NCBI GenBank assembly: GCA_050486405.1
Contig: JBJHDF010000023.1
Coordinates: forward strand, 1-62,081
Source of the DNA: JBJHDF01 sp050486405
GTDB lineage: Bacteria > Pseudomonadota > Gammaproteobacteria > Pseudomonadales > Cellvibrionaceae
Direction of reading: 5' to 3'
Length of the DNA stretch: 62,081 nucleotides
Within the stretch, counting starts at the first letter, position 1; every line of letters begins with the position of its first letter. Made by a program: the position numbers and the translations under genes. Shown in pieces: positions 8,440-19,406 of this stretch. The notes beneath the pieces are model-generated. The model had not been told where the DNA came from, ran no database searches, and saw nothing but the letters and a program-made list of their open reading frames with translations.

Positions 8440-8775
8440 GTGAAAGTCACCCTGGTGAAGAAGATTCTCAAAGACGGCTCGCCCTGTAAAAAGTGCGCCG
8501 ACGTACTGGACAAGCTGGCGGCCAATGACCAGCTGCGACACATAGACCGCATAGTGGATGCCGACGAACGCGACCCCGACAGCGAAGGCATGGCCATCGC
8601 CCGCCAGCACCAGGTGGACCGGGCACCCTTCTTTGTGGTGGAGCGGGAGGGCAGCGAACCCGAGATCTATACCGTCTACCTCAAGTTCGTCAAGGAAGTG
8701 CTGGAAGGCGCCGTCTCCGAACGGGAGGAACTCAAGGAATTCATGGACAACAATTCCGATCTGGACTTTCTTTAA
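8440..8775 (+). CDS. Small thioredoxin-like protein with CKKC motif, downstream of cysH
   Basis: A 111-residue protein starting at a GTG, with GAGGTAAAGG upstream acting as the ribosome binding site. It reads like a minimal thioredoxin/glutaredoxin fold: a first strand (KVTLVKKIL), then SPCKKC (Cys16-Cys19), and a likely cis-proline in RAPFFVVE (Pro63). Conserved hypothetical proteins sit at this place next to cysH in Pseudomonas. Tight linkage to the APS reductase suggests it may supply or tune its electrons, or handle a related disulfide. That role is inference. Confidence 0.75.
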   Translation: MKVTLVKKILKDGSPCKKCADVLDKLAANDQLRHIDRIVDADERDPDSEGMAIARQHQVDRAPFFVVEREGSEPEIYTVYLKFVKEVLEGAVSEREELKEFMDNNSDLDFL

Positions 8776-8842
8776 AGCCGAGACGCCCCCCGCTTCACTC
8801 ACCCGGTGTTCTGCCCGGTGATTTGTAATAGTTTGTAAGAAC

Positions 8843-8884
8843 AGCCGCTTTTGTAGCGCCGGACGTACAGGGGCGGCTTTTCTT
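8843..8884 (+). terminator. Rho-independent terminator after the cysH operon
   Basis: A 13-bp stem (8843-8855 with 8866-8878, including three G-U pairs) closes a 10-base loop and runs into CTTTTCTT. It lies about 70 nt after the thioredoxin-like gene and just before the efflux operon. Confidence 0.75.
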
Positions 8885-8954
8885 GGTTTATACTGCCATC
8901 ACCGATGCAACGCCCTTCGGGATCATCCCCTCTCCCCTAATCCAAGGAACTGTT

Positions 8955-10058
8955 GTGATTCCTGCCGACATCAAGACCAAACTGCGCAATCCCGTAGTGC
9001 TGGCGGGTGGGCTCACCCTGTTGCTGGCCATCTGGCTGCTCTCCGGTGATCATCTGAGCGCCCGGGACGAAGCGCCTCCCGTCCAGGCGACACCCGGTCG
9101 AATGCTGGATACCGTGGAGACCCGCTGGCTGGAAGCCGAGAGCCAGCCCAGGGAACAGATCGCCCAGGGGCAACTGTTGCCCTGGCAGCGGGTCGAGGTT
9201 CGCGCCCAGGTCAGTGGTCGTGTCCAGCAACTGCTGAAACAGCAAGGTGAAGTCGCCGACGCGGGTGAAGCTCTGTTGCAGTTGTCTGACGAAGGGCGTA
9301 CCCAGCAGCTGCAGCAGGCGCGGGCCGATCATCGCTTGCGCCAGGGCGAACTGGAAGCCGCCCGCTCCCTGCAAAACGCCCGATTGGTATCGCCCACGGA
9401 ATTGATCCGCCTGGAGAGCGAACTGGCGCGGGCTGAAGCGGAACTCAAGGCGGCGGAACTGGCGGTGGAATACACGCGCCCCGCCGCGCCTTTCAGCGGC
9501 CGTGTCGACCGTCGCCATGTGGAGGTGGGCGACTGGATCCAGGCGGGCAGCGAGTTGATGACGCTGGTGAACGTGGAGCGCTTGCGGGTCACGGCGCAAA
9601 TCCCCCAGCAGGACGCGGAACAAGTAGAGGTCGGCCAGCCGGTGCGCCTCAAACTGCTGGACGGCCGCCGCCTGGACGGTGAAGTCCGCTTTGTGTCATT
9701 GGCCGCCGACCCCCAGACACGCAGTTTCTACGTCGAAGTGGAAGCCAGAAATCCCGAATTGTGGCGGGTAGCCGGTGGCAGTGCCACGCTCCATATTCAA
9801 CTGGCGCCGGTATCGGCGCACCGACTGTCGCCCGCCCTGCTGCGCTTGAACACCGAAGGCCAACTCGGTGTTCATATCGTCGACGATGACAATCGGGTGG
9901 TTTTCCTTCCGGTCAGAATTGTCACCGTAGGTACCGATGCCGCCACTGTCTCGGGCTTGCCTGAACGGGTTCGGATCATTACCCAGGGCGCGGGCTTTGT
10001 CGTGCCTGGCCAGGAGGTTCAGACCCGTTCCGCCGGCGTCCGGGCCGACGCCCGATGA
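8955..10058 (+). CDS. RND efflux periplasmic adaptor subunit (membrane fusion protein)
   Basis: A 367-residue HlyD/AcrA-type adaptor. The GTG at 8955 was chosen because AAGGAA lies 7 nt upstream; a frame extends further but crosses the preceding terminator. One N-terminal hydrophobic helix (about residues 14-32) anchors it in the inner membrane. The lipoyl-like half (VRAQVSGRVQQLLKQQGEVADAG), an alpha-helical hairpin, the second lipoyl half (TRPAAPFSGRVDRRHVEVGD) and a beta-barrel follow in order. Its TGA overlaps the ATG of the pump gene. No outer-membrane channel gene is nearby, so a TolC-like partner must be encoded elsewhere. Confidence 0.9.
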   Translation: MIPADIKTKLRNPVVLAGGLTLLLAIWLLSGDHLSARDEAPPVQATPGRMLDTVETRWLEAESQPREQIAQGQLLPWQRVEVRAQVSGRVQQLLKQQGEVADAGEALLQLSDEGRTQQLQQARADHRLRQGELEAARSLQNARLVSPTELIRLESELARAEAELKAAELAVEYTRPAAPFSGRVDRRHVEVGDWIQAGSELMTLVNVERLRVTAQIPQQDAEQVEVGQPVRLKLLDGRRLDGEVRFVSLAADPQTRSFYVEVEARNPELWRVAGGSATLHIQLAPVSAHRLSPALLRLNTEGQLGVHIVDDDNRVVFLPVRIVTVGTDAATVSGLPERVRIITQGAGFVVPGQEVQTRSAGVRADAR

Positions 10059-13000
10059 AACAAATTATCGATGCGGCCATTGACCGCAAACGCGCCGTCA
10101 TCACCCTGATGCTGTTCCTGCTGCTGGGTGGTCTGGCGGCGTACAACGCCATTCCCAAGGAGGCCAATCCGGACGTCACCATTCCCCTGATGTATGTGTC
10201 CATGTCCCTGGATGGCATCAGCCCGGAAGACGGTGAGCGCCTGCTGGTGCGACCCATGGAGCACGAGTTGCGCTCCCTGGAGGGTGTGCGCAAAATGACC
10301 TCCACCGCCAGCGAAGGTCACGCCTCGGTGATGCTGGAGTTCGACGCCGGCTTCAACGCCGACAAGGCATTACAGGATGTGCGTGTTAAGGTGGACGCCG
10401 CCCGCGGTAAGCTGCCCAGCGAAGCCGACGAACCCACCGTCAACGAAATCAACGTCGCTCTCTTCCCGGTGCTCTCCATCGGCCTCGCCGGACCGATTTC
10501 GGAAAGCGAACTGGTCTATATCGCCCGACAATTGAAGGAAAATATCGAAGCCATTCCCGAAGTGCTGGAAGTGGATGTTGCCGGCGATCGCGAAGACCTG
10601 CTGGAGATCATCGTCGACCCCCAGGTGCTGGACGTCTACGGCCTGGATTACATGGAGTTGTTCAGCCTGGTGTCCAACAACAACCGCCTGGTGGCGGCGG
10701 GCAGCCTCGACACCGGTGCCGGACGCATGGCGGTAAAGGTGCCGGGCGTGATCGAAAACCTGAACGACATTCTCGACATGCCCATCAAGGTGGACGGCGA
10801 TACGGTGGTGACCTTTTCCCAGGTGGCCACGGTCAATCGCAGTTTCAAGGATCCGCTGGGTTACGCCCGTATCAATGGTCAACCAGCGTTGGTGCTGGAA
10901 ATTAAAAAACGCGCCGGCGCCAATATCATTTCCACAGTGCAGCAGGTACGGGCCTTGCTGGATGAGGCCAGTGGGCAGTTCCCCGAAGGCATGGAAGTGC
11001 ACTACATCATGGACCAGTCTCTGGACGTGGAGATTCTGCTGTCCGATCTGCTGAACAATGTGCTTACCGCCGTAGTGTTGGTACTGATTCTGATCATCGC
11101 CACCATGGGCCCGCGCTCCGCCCTGCTGGTGGGGATCACCATCCCCGGGGCATTTCTCGCCGCCATCTTGATGATTTTTGCCATCGGTTACACCATGAAT
11201 ATCATCGTGCTCTTCTCGTTGATTCTGGTGGCCGGTATGTTGGTGGACAGCGCTATTGTGGTCAGTGAATTGGCCGACCGCAATCTGTCCGAGGGCCAGG
11301 CTCCCGCCGCTGCCTGGAGCAATGCCGCGCACCGCATGTCCTGGCCGGTGATTGCCTCCACCGCTACCACCCTGGCAGTATTCTTCCCCCTGCTGTTCTG
11401 GCCGGGTGTGGTGGGACAGTTTATGAAATACCTGCCCGCCACGGTGATTCTGTGCCTGCTGGCATCGCTGTTTATGGCGTTGGTGTTTCTGCCAACCCTT
11501 GGTGCTTCGGCGGGTCACACGCCTAAAAAGCACCCCGTCGGCACCAGTCGATTGGGCAGGGCCTACGGCAGCTTGCTGGCAAGACTGCTGCGCAAACCCG
11601 GCGCGACCTTTGCGGGCATGTTGGCGGCCATGCTGCTGATTTTTGTCGCTTACAGTCAGCTCAATCACGGCGTGGAGTTCTTTCCTTCGGTGGAGCCCGA
11701 GTCCGGTCAGGTACTGGTGCGGGCCAGAGGAGACTTTTCGATCCGCGAGCGGGATGAATTACTGCAGCGTGTTGAGCAGCGGCTGTTGGGCATGTCGGAA
11801 GTGAAGGCGCTCTATGCGCGCTCTCTGGTCAGCGCCAGCAGCGAACTGCCGCCGGATGTGGTGGGCGTTTTGCAGTTCCAGTTTATCGATTGGCATCAGC
11901 GGCGCCGGGCCGCCCGCATTCTTGATGACATGCGTCAGCGCACGGCGGATATTCCCGGTATCATTCTCGGATTTCGCGAACAGGAAGGTGGTCCTGCGGG
12001 AGGCAAGCCCATCGAACTGCAAATCAGCAGTCAGAATACGGACGTTATCGATGAGGCCGTGGATCGCCTGACGGACACCATGAGGTCCCTGGGCGGCATT
12101 GTGGATATCGAAGACGATCGTAGCCTGCCCGGTATCGAGTGGCGGGTGATGGTGGATCGCGCCGCTGCAGCCCGCTTTGGCGCCGATGTGCTCACTGTGG
12201 GCAACGCCGTGCAGATGGTGACCAACGGTTTATTGTTGTCCACCTACCGCCCTGAGTTTGCCAGCGATGAAGTGGATATCCGGGTGCGCTTTCCGGAAAA
12301 CTGGCGCTCTCTGGAGCAGATGTCGCGACTGACCGTGAACACCACCCGGGGACAGGTGCCGCTGAGCAATTTCATCGAACTGGTGCCCGCACCCAAAACC
12401 AGCGTTATCAGTCGTATCAATGGCAACCGGGCGGTAACGGTGAAAGCGGATTTGGCCGAGGGTTATCAGGTTGCGGAACGCCTGCGGGCACTGCTCAACA
12501 GTGATCTGCAATTGCCCGAGGACGTGGTGATCAATGTGGCCGGCGAAAGTGCCGATCAGGAAGAGGCCGCGATATTTTTGCTGACCGCGTTTATCGTCGC
12601 CATCTTTTTGATGCTGATGATTCTGTTGGTGCAGTTCAATCGCTGGTATCAGGCGCTGCTGGTCATGTCCGCCATCGTCTTCTCCACCGCTGGCGTATTA
12701 CTGGGCCTGCTGATCAACAATCAGCCCTTTGGCATTGTTATGGTGGGTATGGGCATCATCGGTTTGGCCGGCATTGTGGTGAACAACAATATCGTGCTGA
12801 TCGATACCTACAATCAGATGCGCAGCCAGGGCAAAAACGCCTTGGACGCCGCGCTGGAAACCGGCACCCTGCGTTTGCGTCCGGTATTGCTCACTTCGGT
12901 AACCACCATTCTCGGCCTTATGCCCATGGTGTTGGGCGTCAATGTCAATCTGTTGGAACCGAGTCTGGGTTACGGCGCGCCTTCCACCCAATGGTGGACG

Positions 13001-13113
13001 CAGCTCTCCAGCGCCATTGCCGGTGGCCTGGCGTTCGCCACCTTGCTGACGCTGTTCCTCACTCCCTGCATGCTGGTGCTGGGGGACAACTTGGGTGAAC
13101 GCTGGCTTGCGCG

Positions 13114-13632
<519 letters not shown>

Positions 13633-13650
13633 GGGCCTTCTCCCCCTGAA

Positions 13651-14694
13651 TTATCCGAACCAGCGGTGATTCTGCAGTCGCTCCCACCAACTCAGCAACA
13701 GGCGGTCGGCAGCGCCCTGAGCGGCCAGGCTGAATTTTTCCGGCAGGCTTTTCTTCAACACGTATTCCACGTGATACAGGTCCGCCGATTCGATTTGCGT
13801 CATCAGGTAGGCGTCGCTGGTTTGCAGTTCGTCGGCCAGTTTGACATCCAGTGCACGCCGTCCGAACCAGATCTCACCGGTAGCCACTTTATCGATGTCC
13901 ACCTGCGGGCGGTATTCGCTGACGAACTCCTTGAACAATCGGTGCACGTCCTCGAGGTCCGCCATGAACTTTTCCCGGCCCTTGCGGGTATTTTCACCCA
14001 GAATGGTGACGGTGCGCTTGTACTCGCCGGCGGTGAACATCTCGTAGTCGATGTCGTGTTTTTTCAGCAGGCGATGAAAGTTTGGCAACTGGGCCAGTAC
14101 CCCAATGGAGCCGAGTATGGCAAAGGGTGCGGCCACTATCCGGTCCGCCACGCAGGCCATCATGTAGCCACCGCTGGCGGCCACCTTGTCGACACAGGCG
14201 GTTAACGGTATGCCTTTCTGCTTGATACGAGCCAACTGGCTGGCGGCAAGACCATAGCCATGCACCATGCCGCCGCCACTTTCGATTTTAACCACCACCT
14301 CATCGTTAGGCGTGGCAAGGCTCAATACCGCACTGATTTCCTCGCGCAGATTGTCGGTGGCGGACGCCTTGAGGTCACCGTGAAAATCCAGCACGAACAC
14401 CCGCTTTTTCTGGTCGCCCCGCTCCTGCTTCCGGTCGGTTTTCTCCTGTTTGCGACGCCTCTTCTCCGCTTTCAGGTAGTGCTTTAGACGACTGCCGTCC
14501 ATGGTAGCCTTACGCAGCGAATCGCCCATATCCCGGTATCTTTCGCTCAGACCATGTACTTCCAAATGGCCCTTGTCAGAGCGCTGCTTGCCGCGCTGTA
14601 CCGCACCGGCAACCAGTGCCAGAAGCACGGCGAATGCCACTAAAAAGGTAACGATCTTGGCCAGAAACAGGCCGTATTCCGTGAGAAATTCCAA
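13651..14694 (-). CDS. sohB: SohB-type inner-membrane S49 protease
   Basis: A 347-residue signal-peptide-peptidase-family protease. A single N-terminal membrane helix (about 10-30) is followed by a highly charged Lys/Arg/Glu segment (about 60-97), then the S49 domain. The serine is Ser174 in DKVAASGGYMMA and the general base is Lys226 in GEYKRTVT. Both fit the Ser-Lys dyad of SohB/SppA. The FIESGGG-like strand reads KIESGGGMVHGYG. It acts on membrane or periplasmic peptides. A small membrane protein gene lies 46 nt upstream and msrA 18 nt downstream. Confidence 0.92.
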   Translation of the reverse strand: MEFLTEYGLFLAKIVTFLVAFAVLLALVAGAVQRGKQRSDKGHLEVHGLSERYRDMGDSLRKATMDGSRLKHYLKAEKRRRKQEKTDRKQERGDQKKRVFVLDFHGDLKASATDNLREEISAVLSLATPNDEVVVKIESGGGMVHGYGLAASQLARIKQKGIPLTACVDKVAASGGYMMACVADRIVAAPFAILGSIGVLAQLPNFHRLLKKHDIDYEMFTAGEYKRTVTILGENTRKGREKFMADLEDVHRLFKEFVSEYRPQVDIDKVATGEIWFGRRALDVKLADELQTSDAYLMTQIESADLYHVEYVLKKSLPEKFSLAAQGAADRLLLSWWERLQNHRWFG

Positions 14695-14740
14695 GGTTCA
14701 CTCCGCTTTCAGGACTACTGAGGACGCCAGCTTAAGCCAA

Positions 14741-15394
14741 TCAACGCCACTCGGCAACCGCATTGCGGGCGGCGTCATTCAGCGGCCGGGCCACCAGGCC
14801 GGTGTGGGATAGAGTGACTTCATAGATGGCACCATCGGCCATGGGCAGGAAGGTGGCGCTGCCGTACACGGCATCCACCATGGGCACCAGATGTGGGCGT
14901 TGGTTGAGCCACCGCCAAAGATCCACTCCCAGTTCGGCGGGCGCCAGCGAGTAGACAGTACGCTCTGCGGTACGCTCCTGCTCCAGTGAATTGTAACGAC
15001 CGCTGAGGCGATCCAGCCGGTAGGCGGGTTTGATGCCGAGCCCACCAACGAACCCCTGCCATTTCACCAGGCGTGCGTCCATTTGCCACTGATCGCCGCG
15101 CAGCTCAAAGGTCTTTTCAGTACCGTCGCTGATTACCAAAGTGGTTTGGTACCGCTGCGTACCCAGGCGTTCAAAATTGATGGTGGCTACCGATTGCTCC
15201 TTGACGATCTGCTTGTAGCTGAACACATCGAACGCGAGCAGCGCAAAGATGACGCCGATGGCCAGCAGGCAGAGTCCGAACATGCCCTTGATCCAGCCCA
15301 AAAACCAGTTGTGCCGCCAGAGAAAACGCAGAGAGAAGTAGACCGCCACGGCGCCCAGCAAAATGGTAACAATGGATAAGGCTGTGTAAAACAT
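14741..15394 (-). CDS. Conserved two-helix membrane protein of unknown function
   Basis: A 217-residue protein with two N-terminal hydrophobic helices (about residues 3-22 and 34-56) and a soluble C-terminal domain of about 160 residues beginning YKQIVKEQSVATINFERLG. Similar proteins next to sohB in Pseudomonas relatives carry the label multidrug efflux or transporter, which is not supported by anything visible: two helices are too few for a known transporter fold. It is tandem with sohB and downstream of fimL. I can say only that it is an inner-membrane protein with a domain of unknown function. Confidence 0.7.
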   Translation of the reverse strand: MFYTALSIVTILLGAVAVYFSLRFLWRHNWFLGWIKGMFGLCLLAIGVIFALLAFDVFSYKQIVKEQSVATINFERLGTQRYQTTLVISDGTEKTFELRGDQWQMDARLVKWQGFVGGLGIKPAYRLDRLSGRYNSLEQERTAERTVYSLAPAELGVDLWRWLNQRPHLVPMVDAVYGSATFLPMADGAIYEVTLSHTGLVARPLNDAARNAVAEWR

Positions 15395-15437
15395 GGTGCT
15401 ATCTCAATCCCTGTTGGTCATGTCTGGTCGCAACGCG

Positions 15438-17144
15438 TCAGTGGCTGCTACTGTAACCCAATGCATCCAGGCTTTCTTCGGCCACCTGAAGCACACTGTC
15501 GTCGGCTTTCTGGTCGAGTTTGATACTGTCCAGGTAGTACTCCAGGCTGATGATGGCATCGGCAAAGGTCTCCAGCATATGCTGCACCGCGGCGGGTTGC
15601 TGGTTCTGCAACAGTTGCTCATCGACGAAGCGCGCGCAACCCTGCACCACCGCAGCAGCCCTGGGCAGATTGAGCACGATCATGCCGCCGCGCACAGTGC
15701 CCAGTGTGCTGGTAACATTTTTGATATGGCCCACGTCGTAGTTTGACTCGGCAAAGGCGCTCAACGCCCGTTTTACCAAGCCCAGGCCGGACTCGGCCTC
15801 CTCAATGACCAACTGCGCTGCCTCCGCCAGGTGACTGGTGGCAATGGCGTCGTGTCGCGACAGGGAGTTGATTTGGGTCAGCTTGTCGTCGGACAGCTTG
15901 ATCTTGCCCAGACCGGCCACGGTACTTTCGATGTACAGCAGGGTATCGGCAACGGCCAGTAGTTCATTGGCGTCCACTGGCTCAGACTGCCCGGACCAGG
16001 AAGCGATTTTCGCGATTTCCTCTTTCAGGCTGTTGCTCGGCGACACCAGACCCACCAAGGATAGTATGTCCGCCACCCGCTTGAGGGTTTCCAACAGCTC
16101 CGGGCTGTCGTTAAGCATTTCCACGCCCCCTTCGGACGCGCGCTCCAGAATGTTCTTGATGCCGCGCAGTTCGTCCTTGAGCTCAGCGGCCATGGACATC
16201 AGGGTGTTCACACTGGGGCCGCTCAGGTGCGCCTGTTCGCGCGCCAGGTCGGCATCGGTGTAGGGCAAGGGCGACAGACCCGCAGCTTGCATTACCGCCT
16301 TGGCTCTCGGGTGTTCAGAACGGGACAGCGCAATGAGGTAAAATAACTCTTTCAGCAATTCCTCCGGTGGCTCCCGGTTCAGGCCGCTGTCGCCGCCGAA
16401 CTGCAGCCGTTTGATCTCCCGATCCAGGGCGCTGAGCAGCAGTTTACGCCCTTTGGTCAGCGCCAGCTTTTCCTCCTCCAGCGTCGCCAGAAAGGCGGCG
16501 GCACTCCACCACAGATTGCTCAGTGGCGCCCCCTGGCAGGCCTGATCCAGGCGTTGCATGGCCCGCCCCATCATACCCAGCGAGGGTTTGATCTGCTTGC
16601 CCTGGAGTACATTCAGCATGGCCACCTGATACATGTGGCGCAAGCGTCGCACCAGCACCGCCAGTTCTTCCTGCAGGCCTGGGCCAGTGGATATTTCCCG
16701 TTTGATGGCAGTGTGACGAATATCGGCAAAGTGGCTTTCCGGCAGGGCTGGCTGACGCCGGGCCAGACGCAGTTCGTTGATATGGGGAATCAGCAGAACC
16801 GCCATACTGCGGGAAGTCTGGGTGCAGTATTCCAGGTAGCGGGGCAGCACAAAAAAGGCGCCGGTGACGTGTTGCAGCTTGCGCCCGGTATCGGCGTCGC
16901 CCAATGTGATGTCGGTGATGTGATCCACCAGCTCCTGGGCCAGCAGGTCCACTCCGCGCAGTTGGATCAGATTGAGCGTGCCGCTGATCTGTTTGATATC
17001 CTCGATACACCCTTGCAGCAGCTTGCCGTCGCTGGGGTCCCGGGAAAACTGATCCAGGCGGCCAGCGGCCCGTTCGATGGTGGCTACCAGTTCGTCCTGA
17101 ACCATTTTAAGAGATGTCAGATTAAGGCTTTCACTCATGCTCAC
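15438..17144 (-). CDS. fimL: FimL-like type IV pilus/twitching regulatory protein (ChpA N-terminal homologue)
   Basis: A 568-residue, mostly helical cytoplasmic protein without membrane segments. Its length and overall sequence match P. aeruginosa FimL. FimL resembles the N-terminal region of the ChpA kinase but lacks phosphorelay function, and there it supports cAMP/Vfr signalling and twitching. Recognisable stretches are LNLTSLKMVQDELVATIE at the start, SGTLNLIQLRG and FVLPRYLEYC. The C-terminus has a degenerate HPt-like section (LSRHDAIATSHLAEAAQLV). It lies downstream of dnaQ on the same strand in a region whose order echoes Pseudomonas. No pilus structural genes are in the window. Confidence 0.85.
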   Translation of the reverse strand: MSMSESLNLTSLKMVQDELVATIERAAGRLDQFSRDPSDGKLLQGCIEDIKQISGTLNLIQLRGVDLLAQELVDHITDITLGDADTGRKLQHVTGAFFVLPRYLEYCTQTSRSMAVLLIPHINELRLARRQPALPESHFADIRHTAIKREISTGPGLQEELAVLVRRLRHMYQVAMLNVLQGKQIKPSLGMMGRAMQRLDQACQGAPLSNLWWSAAAFLATLEEEKLALTKGRKLLLSALDREIKRLQFGGDSGLNREPPEELLKELFYLIALSRSEHPRAKAVMQAAGLSPLPYTDADLAREQAHLSGPSVNTLMSMAAELKDELRGIKNILERASEGGVEMLNDSPELLETLKRVADILSLVGLVSPSNSLKEEIAKIASWSGQSEPVDANELLAVADTLLYIESTVAGLGKIKLSDDKLTQINSLSRHDAIATSHLAEAAQLVIEEAESGLGLVKRALSAFAESNYDVGHIKNVTSTLGTVRGGMIVLNLPRAAAVVQGCARFVDEQLLQNQQPAAVQHMLETFADAIISLEYYLDSIKLDQKADDSVLQVAEESLDALGYSSSH

Positions 17145-17291
17145 GATGGATTCCCATTCTCTGGGGATCGCCTCCCCTTATTTGGCTTATGAGGACAATG
17201 TATACCACACTGGCAAATTTTTCATAGACTCCTTGATAAAAAGTCTGTAACTCATTGTAATTCTTGCAGAAGCCTTCTCAATTTCCGCTGA

Positions 17292-17999
17292 TCATTCCGG
17301 CCAGAGGCAAGCGCCGCTGCTGTGCCGGATACGCTCCAGCTTACTTCGGTGTGCCTCCAGCTCCGCTTCGGTGGCCTGGAGTACCGGCAGGGGACGGCGG
17401 TCGGCGGCCAGGCGACGCACCCTGACGATCTGATCCGGCTCGCCATCCCGGCTCTGGGTACCACCGAGGGACAGGGCCGTCTGCCCCCCGGTCATGAGCA
17501 GGTAGACATCGGCCAGAATCTCGGCGTCGAGCAGAGCGCCGTGCAGCTCCCGCTGCGAGTTGTCAACGCCGTAGCGTTTGCACAAAGCATCCAGGCTCAC
17601 CTTCTGGCCGGGGTGTTTCTGGCGGGCCAGTACCAAAGTGTCCAGAACCCGGCAACGACTGGCAATACTTTGGTGTTCGGGGTCAATCTGGCGCAGTTCG
17701 TGATCGATAAAACCCACGTCGAAAGGCGCGTTGTGAATAACGAGTTCCGCGCCCGCCACAAACGCCAGAAACTCCTCGGCGATGCGGGAAAACACCGGCT
17801 TGTCCGCCAACATGGCGTTGGTGATGCCGTGCACGTCAATGGCGCCGGCGTCGATTTCACGCTCCGGGTTGATGTACTGGTGATAGTGCAACCCGGTCAG
17901 ACGGCGATTGACCAGTTCCACGCAGCCGATTTCGATGATTCGGTGTCCCTGGGCGGGATCCAGGCCCGTGGTTTCAGTATCCAGTACCACCTGTCTCAT
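17292..17999 (-). CDS. dnaQ: DNA polymerase III epsilon subunit (3'-5' proofreading exonuclease)
   Basis: A 235-residue DEDDh exonuclease. Exo I is LDTETTG (Asp7, Glu9), Exo II is HNAPFDVGF, and Exo III is the HGALLDAEILADVY segment. The C-terminal tail, which binds the alpha subunit, is of normal length. It proofreads replication errors. The start overlaps the rnhA stop by 4 nt, a widely conserved rnhA-dnaQ pairing. Confidence 0.95.
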   Translation of the reverse strand: MRQVVLDTETTGLDPAQGHRIIEIGCVELVNRRLTGLHYHQYINPEREIDAGAIDVHGITNAMLADKPVFSRIAEEFLAFVAGAELVIHNAPFDVGFIDHELRQIDPEHQSIASRCRVLDTLVLARQKHPGQKVSLDALCKRYGVDNSQRELHGALLDAEILADVYLLMTGGQTALSLGGTQSRDGEPDQIVRVRRLAADRRPLPVLQATEAELEAHRSKLERIRHSSGACLWPE

Positions 18000-18442
18000 G
18001 GTGTCATCCCCTGCAATTCGTCAATACCCCGGTTGGCCAGTTGGTCGGCCAGTTCGTTTTCCCGATGACCGCTGTGACCCTTGACCCAATGCCAGTTCAC
18101 CCGGTGCCGCCGGGATTCTTCGGCGAGCCTCTGCCATAGATCGGCGTTTTTCACCGGTTTTTTTGCCGCGGTTCGCCAACCGTTGCGCTGCCAGGCCGGC
18201 AGCCATTCGGTGATGCCTTTGCGCACATACTCCGAGTCGGTGGTCAACTCTACCTGGCAGGGCTCCTTCAGAGCGCGCAACCCTTCAATGGCGGCCAACA
18301 GTTCCATACGGTTGTTGGTGGTCAGCGCCTCGCCGCCGTGCAGCGAGCGCTCCCGGTCGCCACAACGCAGCAGCACACCCCAGCCACCGGGGCCCGGGTT
18401 GCCGCGGCAGGCGCCGTCGGTGAATATTTCTACGGTTTTCAA
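17996..18442 (-). CDS. rnhA: Ribonuclease HI
   Basis: A 148-residue RNase H type 1, which cuts the RNA strand of RNA-DNA hybrids. All catalytic residues are visible: Asp9 in FTDGACRGNPGPGGWG, Glu47 in NNRMELLAA, Asp69 in TTDSEYV and Asp133 in ENELADQLA. His123 lies in the flexible loop VKGHSGH. It overlaps dnaQ by 4 nt and sits 25 nt after a methyltransferase gene on the same strand. Confidence 0.95.
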   Translation of the reverse strand: MKTVEIFTDGACRGNPGPGGWGVLLRCGDRERSLHGGEALTTNNRMELLAAIEGLRALKEPCQVELTTDSEYVRKGITEWLPAWQRNGWRTAAKKPVKNADLWQRLAEESRRHRVNWHWVKGHSGHRENELADQLANRGIDELQGMTP

Positions 18443-18467
18443 TGCGTTTCCCTAGAACAGAATCGGG

Positions 18468-19307
18468 TTATTTTACGAGTCTCAATCTGCCGCGAGACGG
18501 TGTGGACAGATCACGGTGCCGCGTGTGACTGTGGCGTTGGGCACTACCTACCCCCAGGCCAGGCACCGGCGCCAACTCCGGCCAGGCCGGTTTTAGTGGC
18601 GCCATGGCCACCACATCCTTGCGCGCCACGATCAGATAAAACCCACCCCAAGGCAGGCTCAGACGCTTGTTCCAGCGCTCCAGCCAGGACAATCCCGGCA
18701 CCGTACGCTGCAGCGGGCGGTAAAAACCCTGGCGGATTTCCACCGGCTCCAGATCCAGCAGTGTCAGCCAGTCCAGGATGCGGCCCATACTCAAGGCCCT
18801 GTGCCGCCACCGGGCCCGAGGGCTGAACAGTCGCGCCAGCCAGTGCCCGGCCGCCAGGCGACTCCATGGGTTGAACCCCACCAGCACCAGGTGCCCCCTG
18901 GGGATCAGCACACGGTTCAACTCCCGCAGCACCTGGTGCGGGTTTTGACTGTAATCCAGGACATGGTGCAACAGCACCACGTCGATACTCTCGGCCGGCA
19001 GTGGCAGATTGGCGAAATCCACCACCGCCTGGCTGTTTTTCGAGGCCACCGGCGTCAGCGCAAAACGGTGGGACACCCGGCTCTCAGCGGCCAGGTCCAG
19101 ACGGTCGCTGACACTCATCTGCAGCAAATGATACCCGAACAGGCATTGCAGGGCTTCCTCCAGGCACAGCCGTTGCTCGGCCAACAACGCCCTGCCCCGT
19201 GGGCTTTCGAACCAGTCGGCCAGGTCCGGCACCGACTCGCTCCAGGGCAGCACACCGAAGCGTCGCCGCAGATGTCGTCGCAAAGCTGTCAGGGACAGGG
19301 TCGCCAT
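18468..19307 (-). CDS. Class I SAM-dependent methyltransferase
   Basis: A 279-residue predicted methyltransferase. The ATG at 19307 has AGGAA upstream and is preferred over a GTG at 19343. The binding core is partly degenerate: the motif I region reads VSHRFALTPVASKNSQ rather than a clear GxGxG. Motifs around LPLPAESIDVVLLHHVLDYSQNPHQVLRELNRVLIPRGHLVLVGFNPWS are typical of methyltransferase type 11 domains. The same position between rnhA and gloB is held by a methyltransferase in Pseudomonas. Substrate unknown. Divergent from gloB across about 100 bp. Confidence 0.82.
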   Translation of the reverse strand: MATLSLTALRRHLRRRFGVLPWSESVPDLADWFESPRGRALLAEQRLCLEEALQCLFGYHLLQMSVSDRLDLAAESRVSHRFALTPVASKNSQAVVDFANLPLPAESIDVVLLHHVLDYSQNPHQVLRELNRVLIPRGHLVLVGFNPWSRLAAGHWLARLFSPRARWRHRALSMGRILDWLTLLDLEPVEIRQGFYRPLQRTVPGLSWLERWNKRLSLPWGGFYLIVARKDVVAMAPLKPAWPELAPVPGLGVGSAQRHSHTRHRDLSTPSRGRLRLVK

Positions 19308-19406
19308 ACGTGGATTCCTGCGCGGATTTTCACTGCTGACCACAATTCTTTATGATGACAGCTAAACACCGCCAAGAAAAAGTTTTTTTCGCACCCGGAG
19401 GCCACC

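Noticed and set aside
10370..11668. A 432-codon frame antisense to the RND pump
   Set aside because: It is Gln/His/Gly-rich low-complexity sequence from reversed pump codons, with no start context or homology pattern.
17210..17250. AGACT/AGTCT hairpin between dnaQ and fimL as a terminator
   Set aside because: The five-base stem with a long AT-rich loop and poor T-run is too weak.
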